DNA of 20,712 nt from a virus. Location of the stretch: positions 1 through 20,712 of the IMG/VR virus record IMGVR_UViG_3300007345_003061. One strand, 5' to 3'. The stretch's first letter is position 1; each line of letters opens with the position of its first letter. Below the pieces are notes generated by a model. The model searched no databases and was not told the DNA's origin. It worked only from the letters and a program-made list of their open reading frames with translations. Positions 5,457 to 14,400 of this stretch are shown piece after piece. A program made the translations under genes and the position numbers.

Positions 5457-6254
5457 ATGGCAATAGCATTAGTTGATGCTGATTCTATATACTTCAGGGC
5501 TGCTTACAGTAACCCTAGTAATATAGAGATCCGTAAGATTATTGATAGAACAATGAGGGAATGTATCTCCTACGCCTTCTCAGGGCCTCAGGAGTACCGT
5601 GTAGCCCTTAAGGGTAGGGGGAACTACCGGAAAGGTCTTTACCCCGACTACAAGGGCACCAGACCCCCATTACCGAACGATCTAAAAGAAGCCCTTAACT
5701 ATGGTCATGATTACATGAAAGAGAAATGGGGTGGTATTGAAGCTGACGGTATGGAAGCTGATGACCTTGTTTGTATCTGGGCATATGAAGCTAGAGAAAT
5801 GGAACTAGACTTTGTTGTTTGTGGTATCGATAAAGATCTTAAACAAATACCAGGTCATCATTACAATTACTCTAAGAAAACACATGAGTTTGTTGATGAT
5901 GACAAAGCAGAAATGAACTTAATGTTACAATGCCTAACAGGTGACACGAGTGATAACATCCCTGGGATCAATGGTATTGGACCAAAGAAAGCTGCTAAGA
6001 TACTTGAGGGAATTCCAGCAGGTCAACGATGGGCAGCTGTTGAAAAGGCTTGGAAGGAACACAATGCAGGTGACCCTTGGCTTAGTCGTAAACTACTTAC
6101 TATGTTGACAACATGGGAAGAACTAGAGGAAATGAGTAAGTATGTACAAGATGAGTCACTACTTCTCCCTGAAGCCACTGAGTGCAAACAAGATGTGGAA
6201 CCGGAGGGGGAAGACAACGTTCAAGTCAGCGGATTATCTACAGTATCAGAATGA
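5457..6254 (+). CDS. T7 gp6-like 5'-3' exonuclease (PIN/FEN superfamily)
   Basis: The 265-residue product has the metal-binding acids of the flap-nuclease family: D7 and D9 in ALVDADS, E100/D102/D103 in MEADDLV, D125 and D127 in GIDKDLK, and D163/D166 in TGDTSDNIPG. A helix-hairpin-helix (GINGIGPKKA, about 170-179) follows. The basic arch region GRGNYRKGLYPDYKGTRP (about 53-70) suits 5'-end recognition. In T7 the equivalent removes RNA primers, degrades host DNA and aids recombination. AAAGGA lies six bases before ATG 5457. The last 37 residues form an acidic, low-complexity tail that shares its DNA in another frame with the start of the next gene. Confidence 0.93.
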   Translation: MAIALVDADSIYFRAAYSNPSNIEIRKIIDRTMRECISYAFSGPQEYRVALKGRGNYRKGLYPDYKGTRPPLPNDLKEALNYGHDYMKEKWGGIEADGMEADDLVCIWAYEAREMELDFVVCGIDKDLKQIPGHHYNYSKKTHEFVDDDKAEMNLMLQCLTGDTSDNIPGINGIGPKKAAKILEGIPAGQRWAAVEKAWKEHNAGDPWLSRKLLTMLTTWEELEEMSKYVQDESLLLPEATECKQDVEPEGEDNVQVSGLSTVSE

Positions 6255-6567
6255 TATCCGTGATCAACTGATCGGAACTGACTGGCCCTTCGGGTCTGGT
6301 CAGGTATCCTTTAACATTATAGCAGGTCTATCTAATCGTGGAGCAGACCTAGATAATGTAATCAAACCAATACTAGATACATATCAAGGAGTGTATGAGG
6401 AATTCAATGACAATAAAGTTTACAACATCGAACTTGAAAAGCGAATCGTTAAACGAGGAGGAGAGTTCCTTGACATCAGAATACGAGAGTATGAAGGTGA
6501 TCAAGCAACAGAGACTCAACAAGAAACGAGAAGCGAGTTACAAGAGGAAACTAAATCGTCAAGCTAA
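6142..6567 (+). CDS. RusA-type Holliday-junction resolvase
   Basis: The 141-residue product has the RusA fold signature. The N-terminal YFSLKPLSANKMWNRRGKT matches the usual first strand and basic loop. The acidic active site is D69, D71, D90 with K75, in GADLDNVIKPILD and FNDNKV; spacing is identical to E. coli RusA D70/D72/K76/D91. RusA enzymes cut four-way junctions symmetrically, here presumably resolving recombination or replication intermediates before packaging, the job done in T7 by gp3. The first 113 bases lie inside the exonuclease gene. The start is at ATG 6142 (AGAGGA 11 bases upstream) or ATG 6151; both keep the domain. The C-terminal tail after residue 118 is a Glu/Gln/Ser-rich extension. 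Confidence 0.85.
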   Translation: MYKMSHYFSLKPLSANKMWNRRGKTTFKSADYLQYQNDIRDQLIGTDWPFGSGQVSFNIIAGLSNRGADLDNVIKPILDTYQGVYEEFNDNKVYNIELEKRIVKRGGEFLDIRIREYEGDQATETQQETRSELQEETKSSS

Positions 6568-6586
6568 AGAAGAAAGATGGAACTAA
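6491..6586 (+). CDS. Possible 31-residue basic peptide
   Basis: A short frame from ATG 6491 to TAA 6584-6586 overlaps the RusA tail in another frame and stops immediately before the primase-helicase ATG at 6587. The peptide is almost entirely Lys/Arg/Gln/Glu (KVIKQQRLNKKREASYKRK), a single basic helix. No clear Shine-Dalgarno. The abutting stop/start junction is the only positive argument; the composition may be just the other-frame reading of the repetitive RusA tail. Confidence 0.25.
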   Translation: MKVIKQQRLNKKREASYKRKLNRQAKEERWN

Positions 6587-8218
6587 ATGAATGAACGAAG
6601 ATATACTAAAGGACCCTGCCCATTCCCTGAATGTGGTAGCTCCGATGCATTCACAACATACACTGATGGAGTAGGTCACTGCTTCAGCTGTGGAAAATCA
6701 AAGAAAGTAAATACAAATATGGATAGTTATGAACCTACCACCTTTACTGAACTTACTAAGTTCTCCGATATCAGTTCTTATCGTAGCTACCCTGTTACTT
6801 CTCGTGGTATCTCTCAAGAAGTAATAGATCACTTCGGTATTAAAATGAGTGTAACAGATACAGGTATGCCTGAAGCACACTTTTATCCGTACACAAAACA
6901 TGGTATCACTGTCGCATACAAAGAACGCAAGCTACCAAAAGAGTTCAAGACTCATGGTGACTTCAAAGACTGTGAACTGTTTGGTCAGTCTTCTTGTGTT
7001 GCTGGTAAACACAGATTGGTTATCACTGAAGGCGAACTAGATGCCTGTGCGGTAGCCCAAAGTATGCTGAGTACCAGTAAGAAAATTTGGAATGTTGTGT
7101 CAATCCCATCAGCATCTAATCTAAAGGGTCTTCTAGAACAACGTGACTGGATTAACTCATTCAAAGAAATTGTACTGTGTTTTGATCAAGATGATGCAGG
7201 TCAGAAAGCACAAGATGCTGCAGCTAAAATGTTTAGTGCTGGTAAAGTAAAAGTTGCTAAGCTTCAAGAGAAAGACCCATGTGAAGTACTAATAAAGCAT
7301 GGACCAAAGTCTCTTAATGATGCTATCTTTACTGCTCAAGTCTGGTCACCTGCAGGTATTGTAACAGGTGAAGCAGTATGGGAACAATTCAAATCAAGAC
7401 AAAACGTAAAGTCTGTCCCATATCCTGATTGCATGAGTGGACTCAATGAAAAACTAAAAGGAATACGATATGGTGAGATTACTCTGTTTACCTCTGGCAC
7501 TGGTAGTGGTAAGTCTACTGTCATTAAAGAGATTGTTCTTGACCTTCTTGCTAAGACAAGTGATAAGGTTGGACTCATTAGTCTGGAAGAAAGTGTTGGA
7601 GATACAGCCGAAAAGTTTATCTCAATGCAACTTAAACGTAACATCATGGATCCTCCACCAACTAGTGAAGAGGAACTTAGACGCGGATACGAAGCTGTGT
7701 TCGGTGACGAGCGACTGGTTCTCTTGGATCACCAAGGCTCCGTTGGGGACTCATCTCTTATCGATAAGATCGAATACATGGCCCTTATGGGCTGCAAGTA
7801 CCTCGTTCTTGACCACATCACTATCGCGGTATCAGAAGGTTCTGAAGGACTATCTGGTAACGAAGCGGTAGATAAAGTAATGTCTGACCTATTGAAAGTT
7901 GTAAAGAAACACAATGTATGGTTGGGTCTCATCTCACACCTACGCAAAGCCCAAGGGGGTAAGAGTTTTGAAGAAGGGAACATCGCATCTATCGATGATA
8001 TCAAAGGCAGTGGTTCGATCAAGCAGATCTCGTTCGACATCATTGCCTTCTCAAGAAACCTTGTCGCAGAGTCAGAGTCAGAACGAAACACAATCAAGTT
8101 CAAAGTACTCAAGTCTAGATTCACCGGACTTACAGGACCTGCCGGAAGTTCTACGTACAACAATAAGACAACAAGACTAGTATCTTCAGGAGGATTTGAT
8201 GAATACTTCACAATTTGA
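6587..8218 (+). CDS. T7 gp4-like bifunctional primase-helicase
   Basis: A 543-residue protein in the T7 gp4 order. The N-terminal zinc-binding domain has C11, C16, C32 and C35 (CPFPEC, HCFSC) for primase template recognition. The TOPRIM domain has E149 in VITEGELDA and D200/D202 in CFDQDDAG. The C-terminal RecA-type helicase has Walker A SGTGSGKST (303-311), E334/E335 in SLEES, Walker B YLVLDH (405-410) and a GSGSIKQISFD segment (474-484) matching the DNA-contacting motif. The enzyme unwinds DNA as a ring and lays RNA primers for the polymerase. It is slightly shorter than T7 gp4 (566). It abuts the frame upstream and overlaps thyX by 20 bases. Confidence 0.96.
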   Translation: MNERRYTKGPCPFPECGSSDAFTTYTDGVGHCFSCGKSKKVNTNMDSYEPTTFTELTKFSDISSYRSYPVTSRGISQEVIDHFGIKMSVTDTGMPEAHFYPYTKHGITVAYKERKLPKEFKTHGDFKDCELFGQSSCVAGKHRLVITEGELDACAVAQSMLSTSKKIWNVVSIPSASNLKGLLEQRDWINSFKEIVLCFDQDDAGQKAQDAAAKMFSAGKVKVAKLQEKDPCEVLIKHGPKSLNDAIFTAQVWSPAGIVTGEAVWEQFKSRQNVKSVPYPDCMSGLNEKLKGIRYGEITLFTSGTGSGKSTVIKEIVLDLLAKTSDKVGLISLEESVGDTAEKFISMQLKRNIMDPPPTSEEELRRGYEAVFGDERLVLLDHQGSVGDSSLIDKIEYMALMGCKYLVLDHITIAVSEGSEGLSGNEAVDKVMSDLLKVVKKHNVWLGLISHLRKAQGGKSFEEGNIASIDDIKGSGSIKQISFDIIAFSRNLVAESESERNTIKFKVLKSRFTGLTGPAGSSTYNNKTTRLVSSGGFDEYFTI

Positions 8219-8840
8219 AGTAACACTGATTGATAGTATGGGGAGTGACCTAGCAGTAGTTAATGCTGCTAGAGTCTCCTTTAATAAACAACGATCAGAG
8301 TATACTGATGGAGATAAAAGATTAATCCAGTACCTTGCACAACATGGACACTGGACACCCTTTAGTCAAGTACAATATCAAGTACGTATTAAAGCCCCTA
8401 TCTTTGTAGCTCGACAATGGTTCAAACATATGGTTGGTATTACACGTAATGAAGTATCCCGAAGATATGTTGACAGTACACCAGAGTTCTACGAACCTAC
8501 CACGTGGAGAGCTAAACCAACAGATGGGGCTAAGCAAGGATCCAGTGGTGCTTCTGAGTCCCAGTACTTCCCTAGTAAATACCTAAGGGATATCCATGAA
8601 AACGCTATTGTGTGTTATGAAAAGATGTTAGCCCAGGGTGTATGCCCTGAGCAAGCACGTATGATTCTACCCCAATCAATGATGACTGAATGGGTAGAAA
8701 CAGGATCCCTAGCTGCTGCTGCACGTATCTATGCTCAACGTACAGATGCACATGCACAAGTAGAGATCCAAGATTTAGCCAAGATGTTTGGTGACTGTCT
8801 AGAAGATATCGCCCCCATCAGTTGGGGGTGCCTAACTTAA
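8199..8840 (+). CDS. thyX: Flavin-dependent thymidylate synthase (ThyX)
   Basis: The start at ATG 8199 is set by AGGAGG at 8188-8193; the TTG three bases upstream is disfavoured. The 213-residue product makes dTMP from dUMP using FAD and methylenetetrahydrofolate. ThyX features include GHWTPFSQVQYQVRIKAPIFVARQW (about 50-74), the signature segment ending TRNEVSRRY (82-90), and C-terminal RTDAHAQVEI. The usual signature RHRxxSxNExSxRY appears altered here: the RHR part reads KHM and one extra residue seems to precede NE, so the canonical first Ser is not obvious. It sits in the replication operon to supply thymidine. Overlaps the primase-helicase by 20 bases. Confidence 0.92.
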   Translation: MNTSQFEVTLIDSMGSDLAVVNAARVSFNKQRSEYTDGDKRLIQYLAQHGHWTPFSQVQYQVRIKAPIFVARQWFKHMVGITRNEVSRRYVDSTPEFYEPTTWRAKPTDGAKQGSSGASESQYFPSKYLRDIHENAIVCYEKMLAQGVCPEQARMILPQSMMTEWVETGSLAAAARIYAQRTDAHAQVEIQDLAKMFGDCLEDIAPISWGCLT

Positions 8841-8857
8841 AACAGAAAGAGGATTGT

Positions 8858-11176
8858 ATGAATCCATTCGATCAGATCTCAGAGTACCTGATAGATAAAG
8901 TCTCAAGGGTTAATCCAAATAACCCTAAGGCTAACTCAGGTGGTGTACTCTTGAGGTTATATAAAGAATACAAAGAAGATATGCCACGGCTAGTTGCTGT
9001 AGCATTTCAAACAATACAAATGAGATTCACCTACGATACCTCCGATAGTCCTGCAGGGACTGCACAGTTAACTGCTGTATCCACAGCAATAGGACAACGT
9101 GTAGCACGTGTAATAAAAAGAGAACCCCCTGGGTTACCCTGGAATATGCATGTAAGACTAGGTGATCTCTTCATTGAAGCTTTCTTTAACTGTGGATATA
9201 TTAACTTGTACTACCCCAAGACAAGGGATACTAGTTATATTGTATCAGCTACAGCTAAATGGATTGACCTAGCAGATATCCCTGAGGCACTATCAAGGAT
9301 CTCTTTGAATCACACAGTACTAGAAAGACCAGAAAGAATAACAAAGGTTACACAACCAGATGGTGAACCCCTAATCAAGAACTGGACAGAAGAGGACAAC
9401 GATGAGTTCCGTACAATGATAGGGCAACCTTGGATTAAAGCAGTGGATAATCTACAAAGGACAGGTTGGCGTATTAACCAACGTGTCTACGATGCTTTAA
9501 TGGACAACAAAGATTCTTTTGTTTCATCTGTACCCATCGAAGATAACGATGCTAAGGAAATGAAACGTAGAAGTAAGAATGTTGAGTGGGGTTTCATCAC
9601 TACGAAAGCCAAGCTTCTGTATGAACATGATGTGTTCTATCAATACATGCAAGCCGACTATCGTGGTAGGCTTTATTACTCAGAGTCTTTCTTAAACTAC
9701 CAGGGATCTGATCTTGCCAGGGGTATGATGTCTTTTGCCAGGGGTAAACCTATGACAGAAGATGGTCTCTTCTGGTTAGCTGTGCACACAGCAAGTAGTT
9801 TTAATCAAAGCTACAACATTGATGAGCTACCTGAGTGGTGTGAGGGTGAATACCAAAAGTACCTACAAGAAGAAGGCTTAGAGTCTATCAGTGTAGATAA
9901 GTTTACACTAGAGGATAGAGTGCGCTGGACTAATGACAACATGAATATCCTAATTGAAATGGGTAGAGAATCTATCATTGCTGATATTGCAGAGAAACCA
10001 GTATCGTTTCTTGCTTGCTGCTTTGAATGGTACGACTATCAAAAGGCAGTCAAAGATAATAGAATCTACATAAGCCACCTTCCAGTGCCCGTAGACGGGT
10101 CTAACAATGGTTGGCAGCATCTAGGTGCTATTTCTAAAGACAGCCACACAGGGAGGCTTGTAGGCCTTGTACCAGTAGATATACAATATGACTTCTATGT
10201 TCAGACTGCGAAGCAATTGTATAACCTTGTCACTGATGATCGTCTTAAAGGTATCTTAGATAAGATGCCAATGAAACACATCAGAAAAGGTATATCTAAA
10301 CGTGGGAGTATGACAAGAGCATACTCTGCAGGTGCTAGGAAGATTGCTGAAAATATGTTCTTTGATTGTAAGACAGAAGACTTCCATCTTACTTATGGTA
10401 TAACACAAGATGACTGTGATAAGTTATCTAAGTTACTAATCAAAGCAATCAACATGGTATGCCCAGGTCCTTTACACACTATGGCATTCTTACAAAAGAT
10501 TGCACAGTATGAGATCGGTGAGTACAAAAAGTTCTGTCCCAATGGAGATGTTGCTGGACCTGAATACAAGCAACTAGTCAAGGATCAGAAAGAACTATAT
10601 ACTAAGAAAGATAAAACAGATGAAGAGATTGAAGAGTTAAACAATCTAACTGTCGAGTTAAAATCTTTCAAGAGTAAGCTCATCTATGGTAACGGTAGAG
10701 ATAAACTTACATGGGTAACACCTTCAGGGTTTAAAGTAACCTATGAAAACTTTACAACAGCTACACGTAAATGTAGAGGTACCATAAGTGGATACAAGAC
10801 TGACTCTAAGGGACACAAAGGAGTAAACCATGTGGCAAGAGTACCTACGAAGACCCCAGATATTCGCGGATTTATGTGCGGTGTCAGCCCTAACTACATT
10901 CACAGTCAAGATGCAAGCCACATGGCATTGGTTATTGAGGACTGGAATGGTGACTTCGGAGCAGTGCATGATTCCTTTAGTACTCATGCATGTGATGTCG
11001 AAGAGTTACTAACAAAGACAAAGAAAACATTTATCGATATGTACGATAAAAGAAATTACTATGACTTAATTCAAGACAACATCATCACTGATGCTACTAA
11101 CCTTGACGTTGAGCAACCACAACTAGGTGATCTAGATGTAACACAGATCTATGAGTCTGATTACTTCTTTGCCTAA
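8858..11176 (+). CDS. T7-like single-subunit DNA-directed RNA polymerase
   Basis: The start at ATG 8858 (MNPFDQIS) is chosen for AGAGGA about 6 bases upstream; the longer frame from 8822 begins inside thyX. The 772-residue product has DYRGR (D267, R271), motif A VDGSNNGWQH (D413), motif B KRGSMTRAYS (K481, Y489) and motif C VHDSF (H704, D705), preceded by IHSQDASHMA. It ends in ESDYFFA, mirroring the T7 C-terminal foot ESDFAFA. It is shorter than T7 RNAP (883), mostly in the N-terminal promoter-binding part. It should transcribe middle/late genes from phage-specific promoters. Its position after the replication genes, rather than before them as in T7, recalls phiKMV-type order. Confidence 0.96.
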   Translation: MNPFDQISEYLIDKVSRVNPNNPKANSGGVLLRLYKEYKEDMPRLVAVAFQTIQMRFTYDTSDSPAGTAQLTAVSTAIGQRVARVIKREPPGLPWNMHVRLGDLFIEAFFNCGYINLYYPKTRDTSYIVSATAKWIDLADIPEALSRISLNHTVLERPERITKVTQPDGEPLIKNWTEEDNDEFRTMIGQPWIKAVDNLQRTGWRINQRVYDALMDNKDSFVSSVPIEDNDAKEMKRRSKNVEWGFITTKAKLLYEHDVFYQYMQADYRGRLYYSESFLNYQGSDLARGMMSFARGKPMTEDGLFWLAVHTASSFNQSYNIDELPEWCEGEYQKYLQEEGLESISVDKFTLEDRVRWTNDNMNILIEMGRESIIADIAEKPVSFLACCFEWYDYQKAVKDNRIYISHLPVPVDGSNNGWQHLGAISKDSHTGRLVGLVPVDIQYDFYVQTAKQLYNLVTDDRLKGILDKMPMKHIRKGISKRGSMTRAYSAGARKIAENMFFDCKTEDFHLTYGITQDDCDKLSKLLIKAINMVCPGPLHTMAFLQKIAQYEIGEYKKFCPNGDVAGPEYKQLVKDQKELYTKKDKTDEEIEELNNLTVELKSFKSKLIYGNGRDKLTWVTPSGFKVTYENFTTATRKCRGTISGYKTDSKGHKGVNHVARVPTKTPDIRGFMCGVSPNYIHSQDASHMALVIEDWNGDFGAVHDSFSTHACDVEELLTKTKKTFIDMYDKRNYYDLIQDNIITDATNLDVEQPQLGDLDVTQIYESDYFFA

Positions 11177-11186
11177 GGAGATAACA

Positions 11187-11435
11187 ATGAGCGATAAGAA
11201 ATCGTATAACTACTTGGCTCTGCGTGGAGCACCAGTAGATGACATGGAATATGTAGAACAGTTTGGTTTATCACCAGACTCTGCATACTCAAATAAGATT
11301 AACGAAGACATGCTACAGTATAACTATGATAAAGCAGTTCAACGAGGTATGGAACCTAAAGAAGCTGAACAAATAAAGAAAGATGCTGAGCGTGATATCA
11401 GAGAGCTGCTGGCTAAAAACGGTATGCTTAAATAA
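11187..11435 (+). CDS. Small hypothetical protein at the end of the replication operon
   Basis: The start at ATG 11187 (MSDKKSYNYLAL) has AAGGAG with 7 bases spacing; the frame extension to 11151 lies inside the RNA polymerase gene and is rejected. The 82-residue product is helical and charged, with a C-terminal amphipathic helix (EAEQIKKDAERDIRELLAKNG). It follows the polymerase stop by ten bases and is followed at once by the convergent terminator, so it is the last + strand gene. No family recognised; a small partner or inhibitor of the polymerase is a guess only. Confidence 0.65.
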   Translation: MSDKKSYNYLALRGAPVDDMEYVEQFGLSPDSAYSNKINEDMLQYNYDKAVQRGMEPKEAEQIKKDAERDIRELLAKNGMLK

Positions 11436-11440
11436 AAAAG

Positions 11441-11487
11441 CCCCTACTAGTTTCCTTAATTGGATTCTAGTAGGGGTATTTTTTTTT
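11441..11487. terminator. Convergent bidirectional intrinsic terminator
   Basis: CCCCTACTAG (11441-11450) pairs perfectly with CTAGTAGGGG (11467-11476); the 16-base loop can add a short TCC/GGA inner pairing. A run of T follows on the + strand (11479-11487), and AAAAAA before the stem gives a T run on the minus strand. It separates the + strand replication operon from the minus-strand virion operon, both ending here. Confidence 0.9.
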
Positions 11488-11490
11488 ATT

Positions 11491-14400
11491 CTAGTGAGAG
11501 TAGTACTGAAGTACTGCTAAGTCTGGATCATTACTATTAACGTTAGCCATAATCTTTGACTTTAGTTTAGATCTTAATGCTTCAGTCTTAGATATGAATT
11601 GATCTAACTTATTAAGACCTATGCTTTTTTCAAGAGCTTCTATAAATATTTGAAGATCCTTTACTGTTAAAGTTGTAGAGGGTTCAATAATGTTAATACC
11701 TTTTGGTCCACTTGAAAAACCTCTAAACCCTTTATTTGTCATAGCAGATTGTAAAGATTTAACCTCTTTAAAAATATCATCAGGTACCGGATACATAACC
11801 TGTCCCAGTTTATTGTTGATATTTAACACAGGGTTACCCTCTTTACTTATGTAAGTTGAAAAGAGGTAATCCATCATAGCTCTTTCATTACCTAACAGTA
11901 CTTGATTCGGATTCTTAAACCTTTCATTTAACGACTGCTTTAGTTTGTTTAAAGAGTTTTGTGTTTGCTTTAAGTAAGACCACTGAAAATTAATATCTAC
12001 CCATGCCTTGTTAACGTCTTTAAGAACAGCGTCATACGAAGCAGCATCCATTTTAAATGCATCATAGATAGGGAACACATATGGTTGTTGCTTAGGATTC
12101 TGTGATCTTTGTCTAATATCTTTCCAATAACCACCCTTGTCAGATGCTAACCTTGCTACTGTTGCAGCATCGATTGACTGTACAGGGATAGGTATTGCAG
12201 CACCCCAAGATGATCCACCTACTTCAGTAGATTGTTCACCTGTTATAGGATCAGTTCTAAATTTAGGAGCAGCAGATGTAGCTTCTTCACCGTACACTTG
12301 GGACTTTGGTGTTGTTAGTTTTCCATCAACAAAAATCTTTATAGGAGTAGCTTCACCTTTCTTAGCACCAGTGGTCATCATACCACCCATATTAAGCTTG
12401 GAACCTGTTGGTCCATTAATAGTGAACAACTCATTTGCTATAGAGTGTAAAAACGCAGCACCTCTCATAATATTACGAGACTGCATCGTCTCTTCACCAA
12501 GTACTTCTTTTAATGCAGAATCATAATGTGAATGTATAGCGTCAATTAATTGTTGCTTAGGGTTAAACTGATCCGATGCTGTTTGAGAAGACTTACTGTT
12601 ATAAATTGACATCAAGTCATTAAGACGTTGAGACTCAGGAGTACCCTGACCTTGCATTACTAACATAAATTCTTCAATGTCGGATTTAAAACCAGCAGCA
12701 TTCTTTCCATAACCGAATGTCATGGATGTGGTTTTATTCAAACCCCTATTACCATAGACAATCTGAGCTATCTCGTACACTTCAGGCCACTCATCTCTTG
12801 GGAACGCTTCATACTCACTATTTACTGATAGGTCTATGAGAGTATTCTCAAGTACATCTCGTATGTCTTGATCATCGTCAAGAAAGAAAGGGCTAGTTCC
12901 ACTACGGATTACACCAGTTCTTCTAGCAGTTTCCATGTTACCAAGCTGCATACCATTACCAGCAATACCATTAGTTTTACCATCTATGTATGCATTAAAG
13001 TATGTATGATATGGTTTACCAGCATCCATAGCTTCTTTATAATTAGCAAAGTCTATAAGCCCATCGATATAAGCTTGACCATCTTCACCTTTCTTTTGAA
13101 TCTCTGCCATAAGGATTGCATCTGATTCGTTATTAGGATCAAGTTGTAATGCTGGCATCTGTGGAAAGTTAGGATCACTCAAAGGCATACCTGCAGCAAT
13201 AGCATCAGCTACTTTTTCAACTTGACTATCAGAGATTGCAGCTAAAGCAGTACGAAGTCTAACACCTTTATTATATAAAGACCCTTCTGCATCTGTAAGA
13301 GCTTTTTCTCTAGCCGAAGGAACCAAGGCATCTGCACCTTTGACTAAAGCCATAGCATACATTTGTCTAAGAGCCTTATCAAACCTAGATCCTTTATTAA
13401 TCATTGTTGGTACAGCACTACGAGTAACAAACCGAACAGACTTTTTAGTTGTTGGATCAAAGTTTGTTTGTTGTACAGCAATACGACCTGTTGCACCTTG
13501 TAGATAAAACGTAAGATAGTTTGCACCCTTTCGATCAAGAGCTATACCATACAGTGCTTGAGCTAAATCATTCTCGATTGCTCTCATACTATCATTTGGA
13601 TCAGGGATAATCCTTCGTCCTTGAGACTGAGCAATCTTTTGTCTAGCTACAAACTCATTCATCTTATCTTCACCAATATGATTAATGGATCTATAAGGGT
13701 TGTTTGGGGAACTCAATGCTGGCAAAGCAGTGGCTAACAAAATCTTTAAACGTTGTGGGTCAACGACATGAGCCACCTGAGAATAGTTTCTCATAGCTTC
13801 ATTAAGTTCTGCAGCAGCTACAGCATCTCCAGGAACAAAGACTCTTTGAGTAACACTTCTTGTTATTCTACCTAGCTCACCACCTAACATACCGTCTACT
13901 GGTGGTGTCTTTAATGGACGAACATGGTCTTTGGGTAGTAGTTTCTTACGAAGGGTATTACCTTGTCTTAGAAGAGAAGAGCCAGTATCAGTTACTTCAA
14001 ACATAACCTGCTCACCCTGAACATTAGCGTCTGGTGTTTGTCTATTAAGAAAAACATTTTTACCATACTGCCTATTCATCCCTTGGTAATATAGTTCTTT
14101 TGCTATATCACCTAGTAAGAAAGCATCATCAGGAGACAGATCAGTATAAGCATCAGTGGGTTTCTGTTGCTGCTCATTAATAATCCTTTGGTGTGCTCTG
14201 TGTATTTCTTGACCAAGCCTACGGTTACCATCAGCCTTAGAGAAAGCACCAGTACCCATGAGTTGATCATCGGTAACCTGATCCATCGGATCAAACTGAC
14301 CCTCTTCATTCTTACCAAAAGAAGTTTGAGACAGAGCGTCTTCAGTAACATACGTCAATACCTTAGCAAACAATGGGGTCATTCTTGGTTTCCCAGAATC

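Noticed and set aside
7729-8226. 165-codon minus-strand ORF opposite the primase-helicase
   Set aside because: It lies wholly over the conserved helicase domain, has no Shine-Dalgarno or recognisable motif, and its Ser/Leu-rich composition is typical of an antisense shadow.
12137-12526. 129-codon + strand ORF within the putative virion polymerase gene
   Set aside because: Antisense to the coding region that contains the D931 and motif C neighbourhood; no ribosome site and no family features.
13688-13700. CTATAAGGGT resembling the core of the 2069/2134 inverted repeat
   Set aside because: It lies in the coding sequence of the minus-strand polymerase, points to the + strand where no gene follows, and matches only ten bases, which can occur by chance.
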